A DNA stretch of 64,000 bases from Actinomycetota bacterium. GTDB lineage: Bacteria; Actinomycetota; Acidimicrobiia; Acidimicrobiales; Ilumatobacteraceae. The notes below the pieces were generated by a model. It ran no database searches, had not been told where the DNA came from, and worked only from the letters and a program-made list of their open reading frames with translations. Each line of letters opens with the position of its first letter. Within the stretch, counting starts at the first letter, position 1. Made by a program: the position numbers and the translations under genes. The stretch is from NCBI GenBank assembly GCA_016700055.1, contig CP064997.1:3038001-3102000 (forward strand). The letters are read 5' to 3'. Below, piece after piece: positions 52,869 through 63,989 of this stretch.

Positions 52869-55213
52869 CGGGTGCCGGCCTCACGCAGGTAGTCGACCCA
52901 GCGTGTCGCCGCGTCGGGCGCGAGCTCGCCCGGGCGGTACGTGACCGAGCGCAGCGCGCCGGTGTACGGGAACGTGCCATGACGCTCGAAGAGCTCCCAC
53001 GACACGGGCGAGCGGCGATCACATCCCACGTCGATGCCCTCGAACGGAGCCATCGCGGTGAGCGTGCGCAAGTCGTCCACGCGCGTCGAAGGCCCGCCGT
53101 CGACGCTCAGCTCGGCGTGCCACACGAACCCGCCCGGGCTGTGCATGACCAGCTCGATCCGCGTTGCGCCGCGCGGCATCGCAACGCACTCGACGTCGCG
53201 CATCTCGCCGTAGCCGTTGTGGACGTAGCGCAGGTGCTGGCGCTCCACGTACACGGCGTAGCCCCCGCCCTGATCGCCGTGGGCGACGAGGATGCCCTCG
53301 TCGCCGGATTGCCAGCCCGGCTCGGCGAGCGCGATCTCGACGGTGAACGACCGGAAGTTGACCAGCGCGAGGCTGCGGTAGCGCTCCAGCGTCGGTGTGC
53401 CGGCCACGATCGTGCACGGCTCGGCAAGCTGGTCGTCCCACGGCGGGCGCAACACGTGCTTCAGCGCGCTGCCCTCGTCGAGGGGGAACACCTGGTTCGC
53501 CCAGGCGGCAGCCTCCCAGGCCGCGCCCAGCTCGGCGGCGGTGTCCGGGTGCACGCTCGCGAGGTCACGTGATTCGGTCGGGTCCGAATCCAGGTCGTGC
53601 AGCTCCCAGCGCTCTTCGCTGAACGGCGTACGCGGCTGGCGGCTGATCGACACCGACCATCCGGCGCGGTAGAAGCCGCGGTTCCCGCACATCTCGTAGT
53701 ACTGCTCGGTGTGGGTGGATGCTGCACCGGGAGCGGTGAACGACGAGGCGAAGCTGGCTCCGCTGCGCTCCGGGCTCGGACGGCCATGACGGTGGGTGGG
53801 GACGTCGAAGCCGGCGAGCTCGGCCAACGTCGGCAACAAGTCGGTGACGTGCTGGTACTGGCGGCGCAGACCGCCGCTCAGCTCAGGTGACAGGCCACGC
53901 GGCCACGACACGACGAAGGGCACCTGGTGGCCGCCCTGGTGCGCGCTGATCTTGTAGAGCCTCCAGGGGGTGTTCGACACCATCGCCCAGCCGCGCGGGT
54001 AGTGGGCGAGCGCCTGCGGGCCGCCGAGCAGCCCGAGCCGGGCGTGGTCGACGTCGACGTCTTCCAGACCGGTGTCGATGTGCTGGGCGCTGAGGGTGCG
54101 GAAGTACGCGCTCGTCCCGTTGGCGAGACCCTCGCGCGAGCCGCCGTTGTCGCTCGTGAACACCACGATCGTGTTGTCCCACTCGCCGAGCTCCTCGAGC
54201 GCCGCGCGCAGGTGACCGAGGCTCTGGTCGACGCTGTCGACCATCGCCGCGAAGATCTCCTGGTAGCGCGCGAACAGCTCCCGCTGAACGTCGGTCAGCT
54301 CTTCCCACGGGGTGACGTCGAGATCGGGCTCGGAGTTGCGAGGCGGCAAGACGGTGCCCTCCGGCAGCAGCCCCGTTTCCACCTGGCGCCGGAAGCGTCG
54401 CTCGCGGATCTCGTCCCACCCGGCTTCGTAGGCGCCGCGGTACTTCTCGAGGTCTTGCGCCTTGGCCTGCAGCGGGGCGTGGACCGCCCCGTGGGAGAAG
54501 TACATGAAGAACGGCTTCGTCGGATGCGAGCTACGCAGCTCACGCACCATCTTGATCGCCCGGTCGGTGATGTCGTCGGTGAAGTAGTAGTCGTCGGGGT
54601 AGCGATCGACGTCGACGACGTGGTTGTCCTCGTACAGCCGGTGAGGCTGGTGGAAGTTCGTGAACCCGTCGAGGATCCCGTAGAAGCGGTCGAAGCCGCG
54701 CTGCAGCGGCCACGAGTGCCGCGGCCCGGCGTCGGAGGCGTGGGTGTCCTTGCAGAGGTGCCACTTGCCGACCATCAGCGTCGCCCAACCACGGTCGCGC
54801 ATGATCTCGGCCATCGTCGCGGTGTCGTCGCGCAGCTCCATCGCGTAACCGGGGAAGCCGGGGTCGGCATGGGCGACGTAGCCGACGCCGGCGAGGTGGT
54901 GGTTGAGCCCCGTCAAGAGCGACGCCCGCGTCGGCGAGCACATCGGGTTGGAGTGGAAGCTGGTGTAGCGCAGCCCCTCCGCGGCGAGCCGGTCGATGTT
55001 GGCGGTGTCGATCTCGGAGCCGAAGCAGCCGAGGTCGGCCCAGCCGAGGTCGTCGGCGAGCACGACGATCACGTTCGGGGCGCCGGCGGGAGCGACTGGA
55101 GGCACGGGCCACGACGGCTCGGACGTGGCGAAGATGCGTCCGACCGTGCCCTCGAAGCCCTCGTACGCCTGCGGTGCGCGACCGGCGTCGGTGTGCTGCC
55201 CAGCTTCCCCCAC
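52859..55213 (-). CDS. Arylsulfatase, Cys-type (formylglycine-dependent)
   Basis: About 784 residues. The formylglycine site is HSNPMCSPTRASLLTGLNHH (CxPxR, C92). Metal ligands are in APNVIVVLADDLGWADLGCF and IVVFTSDNGGSREGLANGTS, and catalytic Lys/His in ATLMVGKWHLCKDTHASD. The C-terminal 200 residues are a beta-rich domain usual for long actinobacterial arylsulfatases. No signal peptide is seen, so it is probably cytosolic. GTG 55213 is the estimated start; homology begins near residue 20. It needs the FGE encoded 3 kb away. Confidence 0.9.
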   Translation of the reverse strand: MGEAGQHTDAGRAPQAYEGFEGTVGRIFATSEPSWPVPPVAPAGAPNVIVVLADDLGWADLGCFGSEIDTANIDRLAAEGLRYTSFHSNPMCSPTRASLLTGLNHHLAGVGYVAHADPGFPGYAMELRDDTATMAEIMRDRGWATLMVGKWHLCKDTHASDAGPRHSWPLQRGFDRFYGILDGFTNFHQPHRLYEDNHVVDVDRYPDDYYFTDDITDRAIKMVRELRSSHPTKPFFMYFSHGAVHAPLQAKAQDLEKYRGAYEAGWDEIRERRFRRQVETGLLPEGTVLPPRNSEPDLDVTPWEELTDVQRELFARYQEIFAAMVDSVDQSLGHLRAALEELGEWDNTIVVFTSDNGGSREGLANGTSAYFRTLSAQHIDTGLEDVDVDHARLGLLGGPQALAHYPRGWAMVSNTPWRLYKISAHQGGHQVPFVVSWPRGLSPELSGGLRRQYQHVTDLLPTLAELAGFDVPTHRHGRPSPERSGASFASSFTAPGAASTHTEQYYEMCGNRGFYRAGWSVSISRQPRTPFSEERWELHDLDSDPTESRDLASVHPDTAAELGAAWEAAAWANQVFPLDEGSALKHVLRPPWDDQLAEPCTIVAGTPTLERYRSLALVNFRSFTVEIALAEPGWQSGDEGILVAHGDQGGGYAVYVERQHLRYVHNGYGEMRDVECVAMPRGATRIELVMHSPGGFVWHAELSVDGGPSTRVDDLRTLTAMAPFEGIDVGCDRRSPVSWELFERHGTFPYTGALRSVTYRPGELAPDAATRWVDYLREAGTRYE

Positions 55214-55264
55214 GAGGTGCCATCTTGCCACCCGAGTGAAGGCCCCGGCGCTAGCGTCGGAAGG

Positions 55265-55555
55265 ATGCACGACGACCGGCTCGACGCCTACCGCGCGAGC
55301 ATCGACAACATCGACGCGGCGCTCGTGCACCTGCTCGCCGAGCGGTTCAAGATCACCATGGACGTGGGGCGCTACAAGGCCGAGGTCGGCCTGCCTGCTG
55401 CCGACCCCGAGCGCGAAGAGCTCCAGGTGCGTCGTCTGCGCTCGCTCGCGGTCGAGTCGGGCCTCGATCCGGCGTTCACCGAGAAGTTCTTGAAGTTCAT
55501 CGTGGCCGAGGTCATCCAGCATCACCAGCAGATCGCCGATGGCGATCTCGTCTGA
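55265..55555 (+). CDS. Chorismate mutase (AroQ class)
   Basis: 96-residue all-helical AroQ domain: LDAYRASIDNIDAALVHLLA, ERFKITMDVGRYKAEVGLPA, then DPEREELQVRRLRSLAVESG and FLKFIVAEVIQHHQQI. It converts chorismate to prephenate for Phe and Tyr synthesis. GGAAGG lies just before ATG 55265. The end overlaps the ATPase start at 55539 by 17 bases. There is no signal peptide, unlike secreted mycobacterial forms. Confidence 0.9.
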   Translation: MHDDRLDAYRASIDNIDAALVHLLAERFKITMDVGRYKAEVGLPAADPEREELQVRRLRSLAVESGLDPAFTEKFLKFIVAEVIQHHQQIADGDLV

Positions 55556-57964
55556 CGGCGCCCCCCCGGCAGCGAGCGGGGAACACCCTCACGCGGCAGA
55601 TGCCGTCCCTGAGCGCGCCCAGGTGGCCGAGGACGGGCTCACCGCGGCCGAGGTGTCCGAGCGCATCGCCCGGGGGGAGGTGAACCGGGCCGACGAGCGC
55701 AACAGCCGGACCATCGGCGAGATCGTCCGCGCCAACGTGTTCACGCGCTTCAACGCGCTCCTCGGAGCCATCGGGGCGGTGGTGCTCGCGGCGGGTCAAT
55801 GGCGTGACGCGCTGTTCCTCGGAGTCGTCGTCGTCAACTCTGCCATCGGCATCGTCCAGGAGCTGCGCGCCAAACGCACCCTCGACCACCTCGCGGTGCT
55901 GAACGCCCCGCGCGCCGTCGTGCGCCGCGACGGTGCGGAGGTCGCCCTGCGTGTCGAAGATGTGGTGCTCGACGAGTTGATCGTGCTCGGTGCAGGAGAC
56001 CAGATCGTGGCCGACGGGCGCGTGCTGCAATCGACCGAACTCGAAGTGGACGAGTCCCTGCTGACCGGCGAGGCCGACCCGATCGCCAAGCTGACCGGCG
56101 AGCCCGTGCTGTCGGGCAGTTTCGTCGTCGCCGGCCGGGGCGTGATGCAGGCGACGCGGGTGGGGATCGACTCCTACGCCCAGCGCCTGGCGAGCGACGC
56201 CAAGCAGTTCGCCATGGCCCACTCCGAGCTGACCGCCGGCACCAACTTGTTGCTGCGGTGGATCTCATGGACGGTGGTGGTGCTCGGCCCGCTCCTCTTC
56301 TGGAGCGAGCTCCGCCAAGACCAGTCGTGGCAGGAGGCCGTCACCGCCGCCGCAGCGGGGCTCGTCGGGATGGTGCCCGAGGGTCTGGTGCTGCTCACCA
56401 CTCTCGCGTTCGTCGTCGCCGTGGTCACCCTCGCGCGCCACGAAGTGCTCGTGCAGGAGCTGCCTGCAGTCGAGGGCCTGGCCAGGGTGGACGTCGTCTG
56501 CCTCGACAAGACCGGCACGCTGACCGAAGGCAGCATCCGCCTCGGCGAGGTGCTGCCCACTGACGGGGTCGACGAAGACCTGGTGCGCCAGGCCCTCGGC
56601 GCCCTGGCCGACGATCCGGCACCGAACTCGACCCTGGCCGCGATCGGTGCCGAGATCGCGCCGTCGGGTTGGCAACGCGAGTCGGCAGTGGCCTTCTCGT
56701 CGGCACGCAAGTGGAGCGGTGCCTCGTTCGCCGATCGGGGAACGTGGGTGCTCGGTGCACCCGAGATCGTGCTCGGTCACCTCGACGGCGGCCACGAGGT
56801 GCGCCGGCGAGCCGACGACTTGTCCGACCAGGGCCGCCGCGTGGTGGCGCTCGGCAGGTGCCAGGGGCCCCTCGCCGACGACACGCTCCCCGGCGACATC
56901 GAACCGGCGGCGCTCGTCGCATTCGACGAGCGAGTGCGCCCCGATGCGCCCGAGACGCTGCGCTACTTCGCCGAGCAGGGAGTGGTGCTGAAGGTGATCT
57001 CCGGTGACAGCCCGCGCACGGTTGCCGCAGTCGCCGTTGCGGCAGGTCTCGACACCGCCGGTGCCTCCCCGATCGATGCCCGCGACCTCGGCGACACGCC
57101 CGACGAGGTGGCCGACGCAATCGAGGCGCACCACGTCTTCGGGCGGGTGACGCCCCAGCAGAAGCGGGCGATGGTGCAGGCGCTGCAGGCACGCGGCCAT
57201 GTCGTCGCGATGACCGGCGACGGTGTGAACGACGCCCTGGCCTTGAAGGATGCCGACGTGGGCGTGGCGATGGGCTCCGGTGCGGCGGCCACCAGGGCGG
57301 TTGCTCAGCTCGTGCTGCTCGACGGGCGTTTTGCCCGCATGCCTGCTGTGCTGGCCGAGGGCCGGCGCGTGATCGCCAACATCGAGCGCGTGGCGAGTCT
57401 GTTCGTGATGAAGAACGTGATGTCGGCGCTGCTGACGGTGACGAGCGTCGTCGCCTCGTTGCCCTACCCGTTCCTGCCCCGGCACCTGACCGTGTTCAGC
57501 ACGCTGACCATCGGTGTTCCCGCGTTCTTCCTGGCGCTCGCGCCGAACCGCCGCCGTTACGTGCCGGGCTTCTTGCGCAGGGTGCTGTGGTTCTCCGTGC
57601 CGGTCGGGGCGGTGATGGCGGCGACGGTGCTGGCCTCTTATGCCGCCTCACGCGCGCTCGACGCCACGGGCGAGCAAGCGCGCAGTGCCTCCCTGCTCGC
57701 CGCGATGGCGCTTGGGTTCACAGTGCTGGTGCTCGTCGCGCAGCCACTGAGGCCCTGGAAGGTGGCACTGATCGGCGCGCTCGTCGGCGTCTTCGTCCTG
57801 CTGCTCGCCTGGCCATGGGCGCGCGAGCAGCTCGCCTTCGATGCACCGCTCGACACCGTGTGGCCGGTGTTGCCGATCTCGGTCGTCGGTGCGCTGGGAG
57901 TGATCGCCGCGGGGGTCGGCGGTGCGAGGTTCGCCGAGCGCCGGCTGCAGCAGGCGGCGGTGTC

Positions 57965-57968
<4 letters not shown>
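55539..57968 (+). CDS. P-type cation ATPase, CtpE-like
   Basis: 809 residues, about ten membrane segments. The phosphorylated Asp is in VVCLDKTGTLTEGSIRLGEV, with VDESLLTGEADPIAKLTGEP (actuator), VGMVPEGLVLLTTLAFVVAV (M4 ion-site helix), LKVISGDSPRTVAAVAVAAG and AMTGDGVNDALALKDADVGV (hinge). The PEGL motif in M4 and overall similarity match the mycobacterial CtpE group, reported as calcium uptake pumps, rather than heavy-metal pumps with CPC. It is coupled to the hydrolase-OsmC gene by a GTGA overlap. Confidence 0.9.
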
Positions 57969-59191
<1,223 letters not shown>

Positions 59192-59196
59192 CCGGC

Positions 59197-59222
59197 CGGC
59201 CGGCCGACGATCGGGCCGGCCG
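59197..59222. terminator. Bidirectional GC hairpin between convergent genes
   Basis: CGGCCGGCC (59197-59205) and GGCCGGCCG (59214-59222) pair around an 8-base loop, five bases after the OsmC-fusion stop and five before the LLM gene stop. No T tract on either side. The palindromic repeat units allow alternative pairings. Confidence 0.5.
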
Positions 59223-59227
59223 ACGAG

Positions 59228-60181
59228 CTAGCCCTCGTCGACGAGCGGCACGACCTCTTCGGCGAACGCGGAGAGCTGGTCGAGGTACTCCGCCTTGGTG
59301 CGACCGCGGACCTTCAGGTGCACGACGTTCGCTCCGACGGCGCGCGCGGCGCGGATGTCGGCGGCGAGTGCCTCGGCCCCGACGAGGGCCACGGGCGCAA
59401 GCCCGTCGGGCGGCGCGCCGGTGAGGTACGACCATCCGGGCATGTACCCGATGTCGAACGTGGCCCCGGCGCGGCCGGCCTCTGCCGCCCCGGCGTGGAT
59501 CGTGTCGATGATCTCGGGATACCGGTTCACCGGGTTGGCCATCGGGATGTAGCCGTCGCCCCGCCGGCCGACGCGCCGCCAAGCGGCCGGCCCGATGCCG
59601 CCGACCCAGATCGGCAGCGATCCGGCGACCGGCGACGGTGCGACGCCGACACGCTCGTAGCTGTAGCGCTCGCCGGAGAAGCTGACATAGGGCTCGTCCC
59701 AGACACCGTGCAGGGCGTCGAGGGTCTCGTCGAGCAGCCGGCCGCGCCGGTGGAAGTCGACGCCGAGCGCACGGAACTCACCCTCGACGTGCCCGGCACC
59801 GACGCCGAGGATCGCCCGCCCGCCGGACAGGTGGTCGATGGTGCCGAACGACTTGGCCGTCTGCAGCGGATGGCGGTAGGCGGCGATCCACACCACCGAC
59901 AGCAGGCGCACTCGCTCGGTGTGGGCGGCGAGGAACGCGAGCGTCGCGATCGGGTCGTACCAGGTGGTCGTCATGCGGGCGGCGTAGTCGTCGTCGGGGA
60001 TCGCGACGTGGTCGCAAACGCCGACGAACGAGTGCCCCGTGGCCTCGGCGTGGCGGGCCACGTCTACCAGATCGGCCACCGTGGCATCGTCTTCCCACGG
60101 GTCGGCGAGGGTGCGGGTCAGCGTCTGGATCGGGAGCTGCATCCCGTAGATCCAGCCTGACTCCCCGGTGATGGCGCCCAT
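59228..60181 (-). CDS. LLM-class (F420-dependent type) oxidoreductase
   Basis: 317 residues of the luciferase-like monooxygenase fold: QLPIQTLTRTLADPWEDDAT, SFVGVCDHVAIPDDDYAARM, RVRLLSVVWIAAYRHPLQTA, GRAILGVGAGHVEGEFRALG and LPIWVGGIGPAAWRRVGRRG. Most actinobacterial members of this pattern use F420, but FMN cannot be excluded. ATG 60181 is the first start before the conserved barrel. The substrate is unknown. Confidence 0.87.
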   Translation of the reverse strand: MGAITGESGWIYGMQLPIQTLTRTLADPWEDDATVADLVDVARHAEATGHSFVGVCDHVAIPDDDYAARMTTTWYDPIATLAFLAAHTERVRLLSVVWIAAYRHPLQTAKSFGTIDHLSGGRAILGVGAGHVEGEFRALGVDFHRRGRLLDETLDALHGVWDEPYVSFSGERYSYERVGVAPSPVAGSLPIWVGGIGPAAWRRVGRRGDGYIPMANPVNRYPEIIDTIHAGAAEAGRAGATFDIGYMPGWSYLTGAPPDGLAPVALVGAEALAADIRAARAVGANVVHLKVRGRTKAEYLDQLSAFAEEVVPLVDEG

Positions 60182-60253
60182 GACGTGTCGTGACCTCCCC
60201 GCAGTGCTGGCGACGACCGTAGCTGGCGGTGGTGGCGGGGCAATGATGGCGGG

Positions 60254-61045
60254 ATGGGACAACTCGTTGGGAAGGTGGCCGTCGTCACCGGCGGCGGCGA
60301 CGGCATCGGGCGGGCGATCGTGCGCAGCTTCGCGGCCGAGGGTGCACATCTGCTCGTGGCCGACGTTGACGAGGCGTTGGGAGCAGAGGCCGTAGCGGAG
60401 GCGAGCGCTGCGGGAGCGGAGGCGCGCTTCGTGCGTACCGACGTGGCGGTGCGTGGAGATGTGGAGGCGATGATCGCCGCCACGCTCGACACCTGGGGTG
60501 CCGTCGACATCCTCGTCAACAACGCCTGGGGCGGCGGCTCGCTCGGCCGGGTGGAGACGAAGTCCGCCGAGCAGATGGCGCACGGGATGGCGGTCGGCTT
60601 CTACGGGCCGCTGTGGGCGATGCAGGCGGCGTTCGCCGGGATGCGGGCCAGGGGCTGGGGACGGGTGGTGAACATGTGCTCGCTGAACGGCGTGAACGCC
60701 CACGTCGGCACCCTCGAGTACAACTGCGCGAAGGAGGCGCTGCGCACCCTCACCCGGACGGCGGCGCGGGAGTGGGCGAAGTACGGCATCGTCGTCAACG
60801 CGGTCTGCCCGGGGGCGAAGACGGCGCCGGCGAGGGCGCTGGCAGACGCGATGCCGGAGATGTTCGCCGAGATCGAGGCCGCGAACCCGATGGGACGACT
60901 GGGCGATCCCGACGCCGACATCGCGCCGGTGGTGCTGTTCCTCGCGAGCGAGGCCTGCCGCTACATGACCGGCAACACGCTGTACGTCGACGGTGGCGGC
61001 CACATCAACGGTGTCGCCTGGGTGCCGCCGTTGCCCGACAGCTGA
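60254..61045 (+). CDS. Short-chain dehydrogenase/reductase
   Basis: 263-residue classical SDR: cofactor motif VAVVTGGGDGIGRAIVRSFA, DILVNNAWGGGSLGR (NNAG region, here NNAW), catalytic Ser in VVNMCSLNGVNAHVGTLEYN and the YxxxK motif as EYNCAKEALRTLTRTAAREW. The Asp after beta-2 (LVADVDEALG) favours NAD(H). Divergent from the LLM gene. Substrate unknown. Confidence 0.9.
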   Translation: MGQLVGKVAVVTGGGDGIGRAIVRSFAAEGAHLLVADVDEALGAEAVAEASAAGAEARFVRTDVAVRGDVEAMIAATLDTWGAVDILVNNAWGGGSLGRVETKSAEQMAHGMAVGFYGPLWAMQAAFAGMRARGWGRVVNMCSLNGVNAHVGTLEYNCAKEALRTLTRTAAREWAKYGIVVNAVCPGAKTAPARALADAMPEMFAEIEAANPMGRLGDPDADIAPVVLFLASEACRYMTGNTLYVDGGGHINGVAWVPPLPDS

Positions 61046-61067
61046 CCTCTCATCGGCGTCATCGGCG

Positions 61068-62120
61068 TCATCCCGGCGCCGGGCGAGGCTTGCGGGCCCT
61101 GCTCGGCGCGACGCGGGCCGCCTCGCCAGGCATCTTCGGGTACACCGGCGGCCACGGCGCGTCCGGCAGGCCGGCTTCCTCGTCGCGCCGAATCCAGGCG
61201 AGCAGCGGGGTTAGATCGTTCGGGTGATCGTCGATCGACGCCCAGGGATCGCCTCCTGCGCGGAGGCGCTCGGGCACGGTGGCGATCGTCAGGCTCTCCG
61301 GGTCTACCGCGTCCAACTCAGACCACTCGATCGGCGTCGATACCAGCGCGTCGGCGCGGGCACGAACCGACCAGGGGGCGAAGACGGTCTTGTGCGGGGC
61401 GTTCTGGTTGAAGTCGACGAAGATGCGCTTGCCGCGGTCTTCCTTCCACCACTGCGCCGTGAGCAGATCCGGGCGCCGGCGTTCCAGCTCACGCGCCGCG
61501 GCCACGGCGGCCGATCGCACCGCGTACGAGTCCCAGCAGTGGGCAAGGCGCAGGTACACGTGGATCCCGCGCGAGCCGGTGGTCTTCACGTAGCCGACCA
61601 GGCCCAGCTCGTCGAGCAGTTCCCGCACGACGTGGGCGGCCTCGACGGCCATCGTGAAGGTGGTTCCCGGCTGGGGGTCGAGGTCGAGGCGCAGCTCGTC
61701 GGCCAGCTCGTCGGCGGTGCCGTCGGGCTTCACCCGCAGCGGCCAGGAGTGGAACCCCAGGCATCCGAGGTTGACCGCCCACACGAGGTGGGCGATGTCG
61801 GCGACGACCAGCGCGTTGGACTTGGTGCCGTTCGGCGTGGAGACCTCGGTGGTGGTGAGCCACTCCGGAGCCGAGTCCGGCACGCGCTTCTGGAAGAACG
61901 ATGATCCCGTCGCGCCGTTGGGAAATCGTTGCAACAGCACGGGACGATTGTGCATCTGCAACATGACTGCGTCGGAGATGGCGAGGTAGTAGCGAACCAG
62001 ATCGAGCTTGGTCTCACCGCGAGCGGGGAAGAACACCTTGTCCGGGTTCGTCACGAGCATCTCGCGCCCGCCGGCGTCGACGGCGACCGAAGGACTGCTC
62101 TTCTCCCCGGAGGTGGGCAC
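61068..62120 (-). CDS. Stand-alone LigD-type DNA polymerase domain
   Basis: 350 residues corresponding to the PolDom of LigD, of the archaeo-eukaryotic primase superfamily: MLVTNPDKVFFPARGETKLD, GSSFFQKRVPDSAPEWL, LGCLGFHSWPLRVKPDGTAD, the metal-binding RLDLDPQPGTTFT and GYVKTTGSRGIHVYLRLAH. It adds nucleotides to DNA ends in non-homologous end joining. The ligase and nuclease domains of full LigD are absent, and no Ku or ligase gene is in the window. Confidence 0.92.
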   Translation of the reverse strand: MPTSGEKSSPSVAVDAGGREMLVTNPDKVFFPARGETKLDLVRYYLAISDAVMLQMHNRPVLLQRFPNGATGSSFFQKRVPDSAPEWLTTTEVSTPNGTKSNALVVADIAHLVWAVNLGCLGFHSWPLRVKPDGTADELADELRLDLDPQPGTTFTMAVEAAHVVRELLDELGLVGYVKTTGSRGIHVYLRLAHCWDSYAVRSAAVAAARELERRRPDLLTAQWWKEDRGKRIFVDFNQNAPHKTVFAPWSVRARADALVSTPIEWSELDAVDPESLTIATVPERLRAGGDPWASIDDHPNDLTPLLAWIRRDEEAGLPDAPWPPVYPKMPGEAARVAPSRARKPRPAPG

Positions 62121-62156
62121 CTCCGCGAGCGTACGCCCTTGCTACCGTCGCCCGCA

Positions 62157-63989
62157 GTGGCTGACGAGATCGACGTGATCGCCCCGATGCAGGGCACGGT
62201 GATGGCCGTCGAGGTGGGCCCCGGGGACAGCGTCTATCCGGGCCGTGTCGTGGTGGTGCTGGAGTCGATGAAGATGCACCACGACGTCGAGGCGCACGAC
62301 CAGGGGATCGTGCTGCGCGTCATGGTCGGCGTCGGCGACACCGTGCTGGCGGACCAGGTGCTGTTGTCGCTCCAGCACGCCGACGTCGCCGCCGTGGCGG
62401 CAGGCCCTGTCGCCGAGGTCGACCCCGCCCACGTGCGCGCCGATCTGGCCGAGGTGGACGCGAGGAGACACGGCACCCTCGACGAGTCCCGCCCGGAGGC
62501 CGTGGCCCGCCGGCGCGCGGTGGGGCGCAGGACGGCCAGGGAGAACCTGGACGATCTGGTAGATCCCGGCTCGTTCGTCGAGTACGGCCCGATGGTGATC
62601 GCCGCTCAGCGCCGCCGCCGGGCGCTCGACGACCTGATCGCACGGACCCCCGCAGACGGCATGATCGGTGGCATCGGCCGGGTCAACGGCGAGCTGTTCC
62701 CCGGTCGTGGCGGCCAGTGCGTGGTGGTGTCGTACGACTACACCGTGCTCGCCGGCACACAGGGCACGCAGAACCACCGCAAGAAGGACCGCCTGTTCGA
62801 TGTCGCCGAGCAGCTTCGGCTGCCGGTGGTCTTCTTCACCGAGGGCGGCGGTGGCCGACCGGGCGACACGGACGGGCTGGGGGTGTCGGGGCTCGACTGC
62901 TGGGCGTTCAACTACTTCGCCCGGCTTTCCGGGCTGGTCCCCCTCGTCGGAGTGAACGCCGGGTACTGCTTCGCCGGCAACGCGGCGATCCTCGGCTGTT
63001 GCGACGTGGTCATCGCCACCGCCGACTCGAACATCGGCATGGGCGGGCCGGCGATGATCGAAGGCGGCGGCCTCGGCGTGTTCGCTCCCGGCGCGATCGG
63101 GCCGATGGACGTGCAGGTGCCGAACGGGGTGGTCGACATCGCCGTCGCGGACGAGGCCGCAGCGGTCGCGGCTGCGAAGCGATACCTCGCGTACTTCCAA
63201 GGCTCCCTCGACACCTGGGAGTGCGCCGACCAGCGGAAGCTGCGCTCGGTGATCCCCGAGAACCGCCTGAAGAGCTACGACGTCCGCGCCGTTCTGGAGC
63301 TGCTCTTCGACAGCGGCTCGGTGCTGGAGCTGCGCCCGGCGTTCGGGCTCGGCATGGTCACCGCCCTCGCCCGCGTCGAGGGGCGCCCTGTCGGCGTGAT
63401 CGCCAACAACCCGAACCACCTGGCGGGCGCGATCGACTCCGACGGGTCGGACAAGGCGGCGCGCTTCTTGCAGCTGTGCGACGCGTTCGACCTGCCGGTG
63501 GTCAGCCTGGTGGACACGCCGGGGATGATGGTCGGCCCGGAGGTGGAGGCGACCGCGCTCGTCCGCCACTGCTCGCGCCTCTTCGTCACGGGCGCGAACC
63601 TCACCGTGCCCGTGGTCAGCGTCGTGATCCGCAAGTCGTACGGTCTCGGGGCGCAGGCGATGATGGCCGGGAGCACGAAGGCGCCGCTCGCCTGCGTGGC
63701 CTGGCCGACGGGGGAGTTCGGCGGGATGGGCCTCGAGGGAGCAGTGCGCCTCGGCTACCGCAAGGAGCTCGCCGCGATCGAAGACCCCGAAGAGCGCGAG
63801 GCGGCGTTCGCCGAGATGGTGGCGAGGCTGTACGAGCACGGCAAGGCACTGTCCGTCGCCACGCACTTCGAGATCGACGACGTGATCGATCCCGCCGGCA
63901 CCCGCCGCTGGATATCGGCCCTGCTCACCTCCGCAGGAGCGCCGCCCGCTAGGACGGGGAAGAAGCGCCCGAACGTCGACACCTGGTAG
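62157..63989 (+). CDS. Biotin-carrier/carboxyltransferase fusion (acyl-CoA carboxylase)
   Basis: 610 residues. Residues 1-75 are a biotinyl domain (IDVIAPMQGTVMAVEVGPGD, VVVVLESMKMHHDVEAHDQG with the biotinylated Lys in SMKM). Residues 110-600 are a full carboxyltransferase with both crotonase-fold halves: GRRTARENLDDLVDPGSFVE, NHRKKDRLFDVAEQLRLPVV, then SGSVLELRPAFGLGMVTALA, VVSLVDTPGMMVGPEVEATA and KSYGLGAQAMMAGSTKAPLA. It transfers CO2 from biotin to an acyl-CoA (acetyl-, propionyl- or related). Biotin carboxylase must be encoded elsewhere. GTG 62157 is taken. The carrier usually sits on the biotin carboxylase subunit, so the fusion is uncommon. Confidence 0.88.
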   Translation: MADEIDVIAPMQGTVMAVEVGPGDSVYPGRVVVVLESMKMHHDVEAHDQGIVLRVMVGVGDTVLADQVLLSLQHADVAAVAAGPVAEVDPAHVRADLAEVDARRHGTLDESRPEAVARRRAVGRRTARENLDDLVDPGSFVEYGPMVIAAQRRRRALDDLIARTPADGMIGGIGRVNGELFPGRGGQCVVVSYDYTVLAGTQGTQNHRKKDRLFDVAEQLRLPVVFFTEGGGGRPGDTDGLGVSGLDCWAFNYFARLSGLVPLVGVNAGYCFAGNAAILGCCDVVIATADSNIGMGGPAMIEGGGLGVFAPGAIGPMDVQVPNGVVDIAVADEAAAVAAAKRYLAYFQGSLDTWECADQRKLRSVIPENRLKSYDVRAVLELLFDSGSVLELRPAFGLGMVTALARVEGRPVGVIANNPNHLAGAIDSDGSDKAARFLQLCDAFDLPVVSLVDTPGMMVGPEVEATALVRHCSRLFVTGANLTVPVVSVVIRKSYGLGAQAMMAGSTKAPLACVAWPTGEFGGMGLEGAVRLGYRKELAAIEDPEEREAAFAEMVARLYEHGKALSVATHFEIDDVIDPAGTRRWISALLTSAGAPPARTGKKRPNVDTW

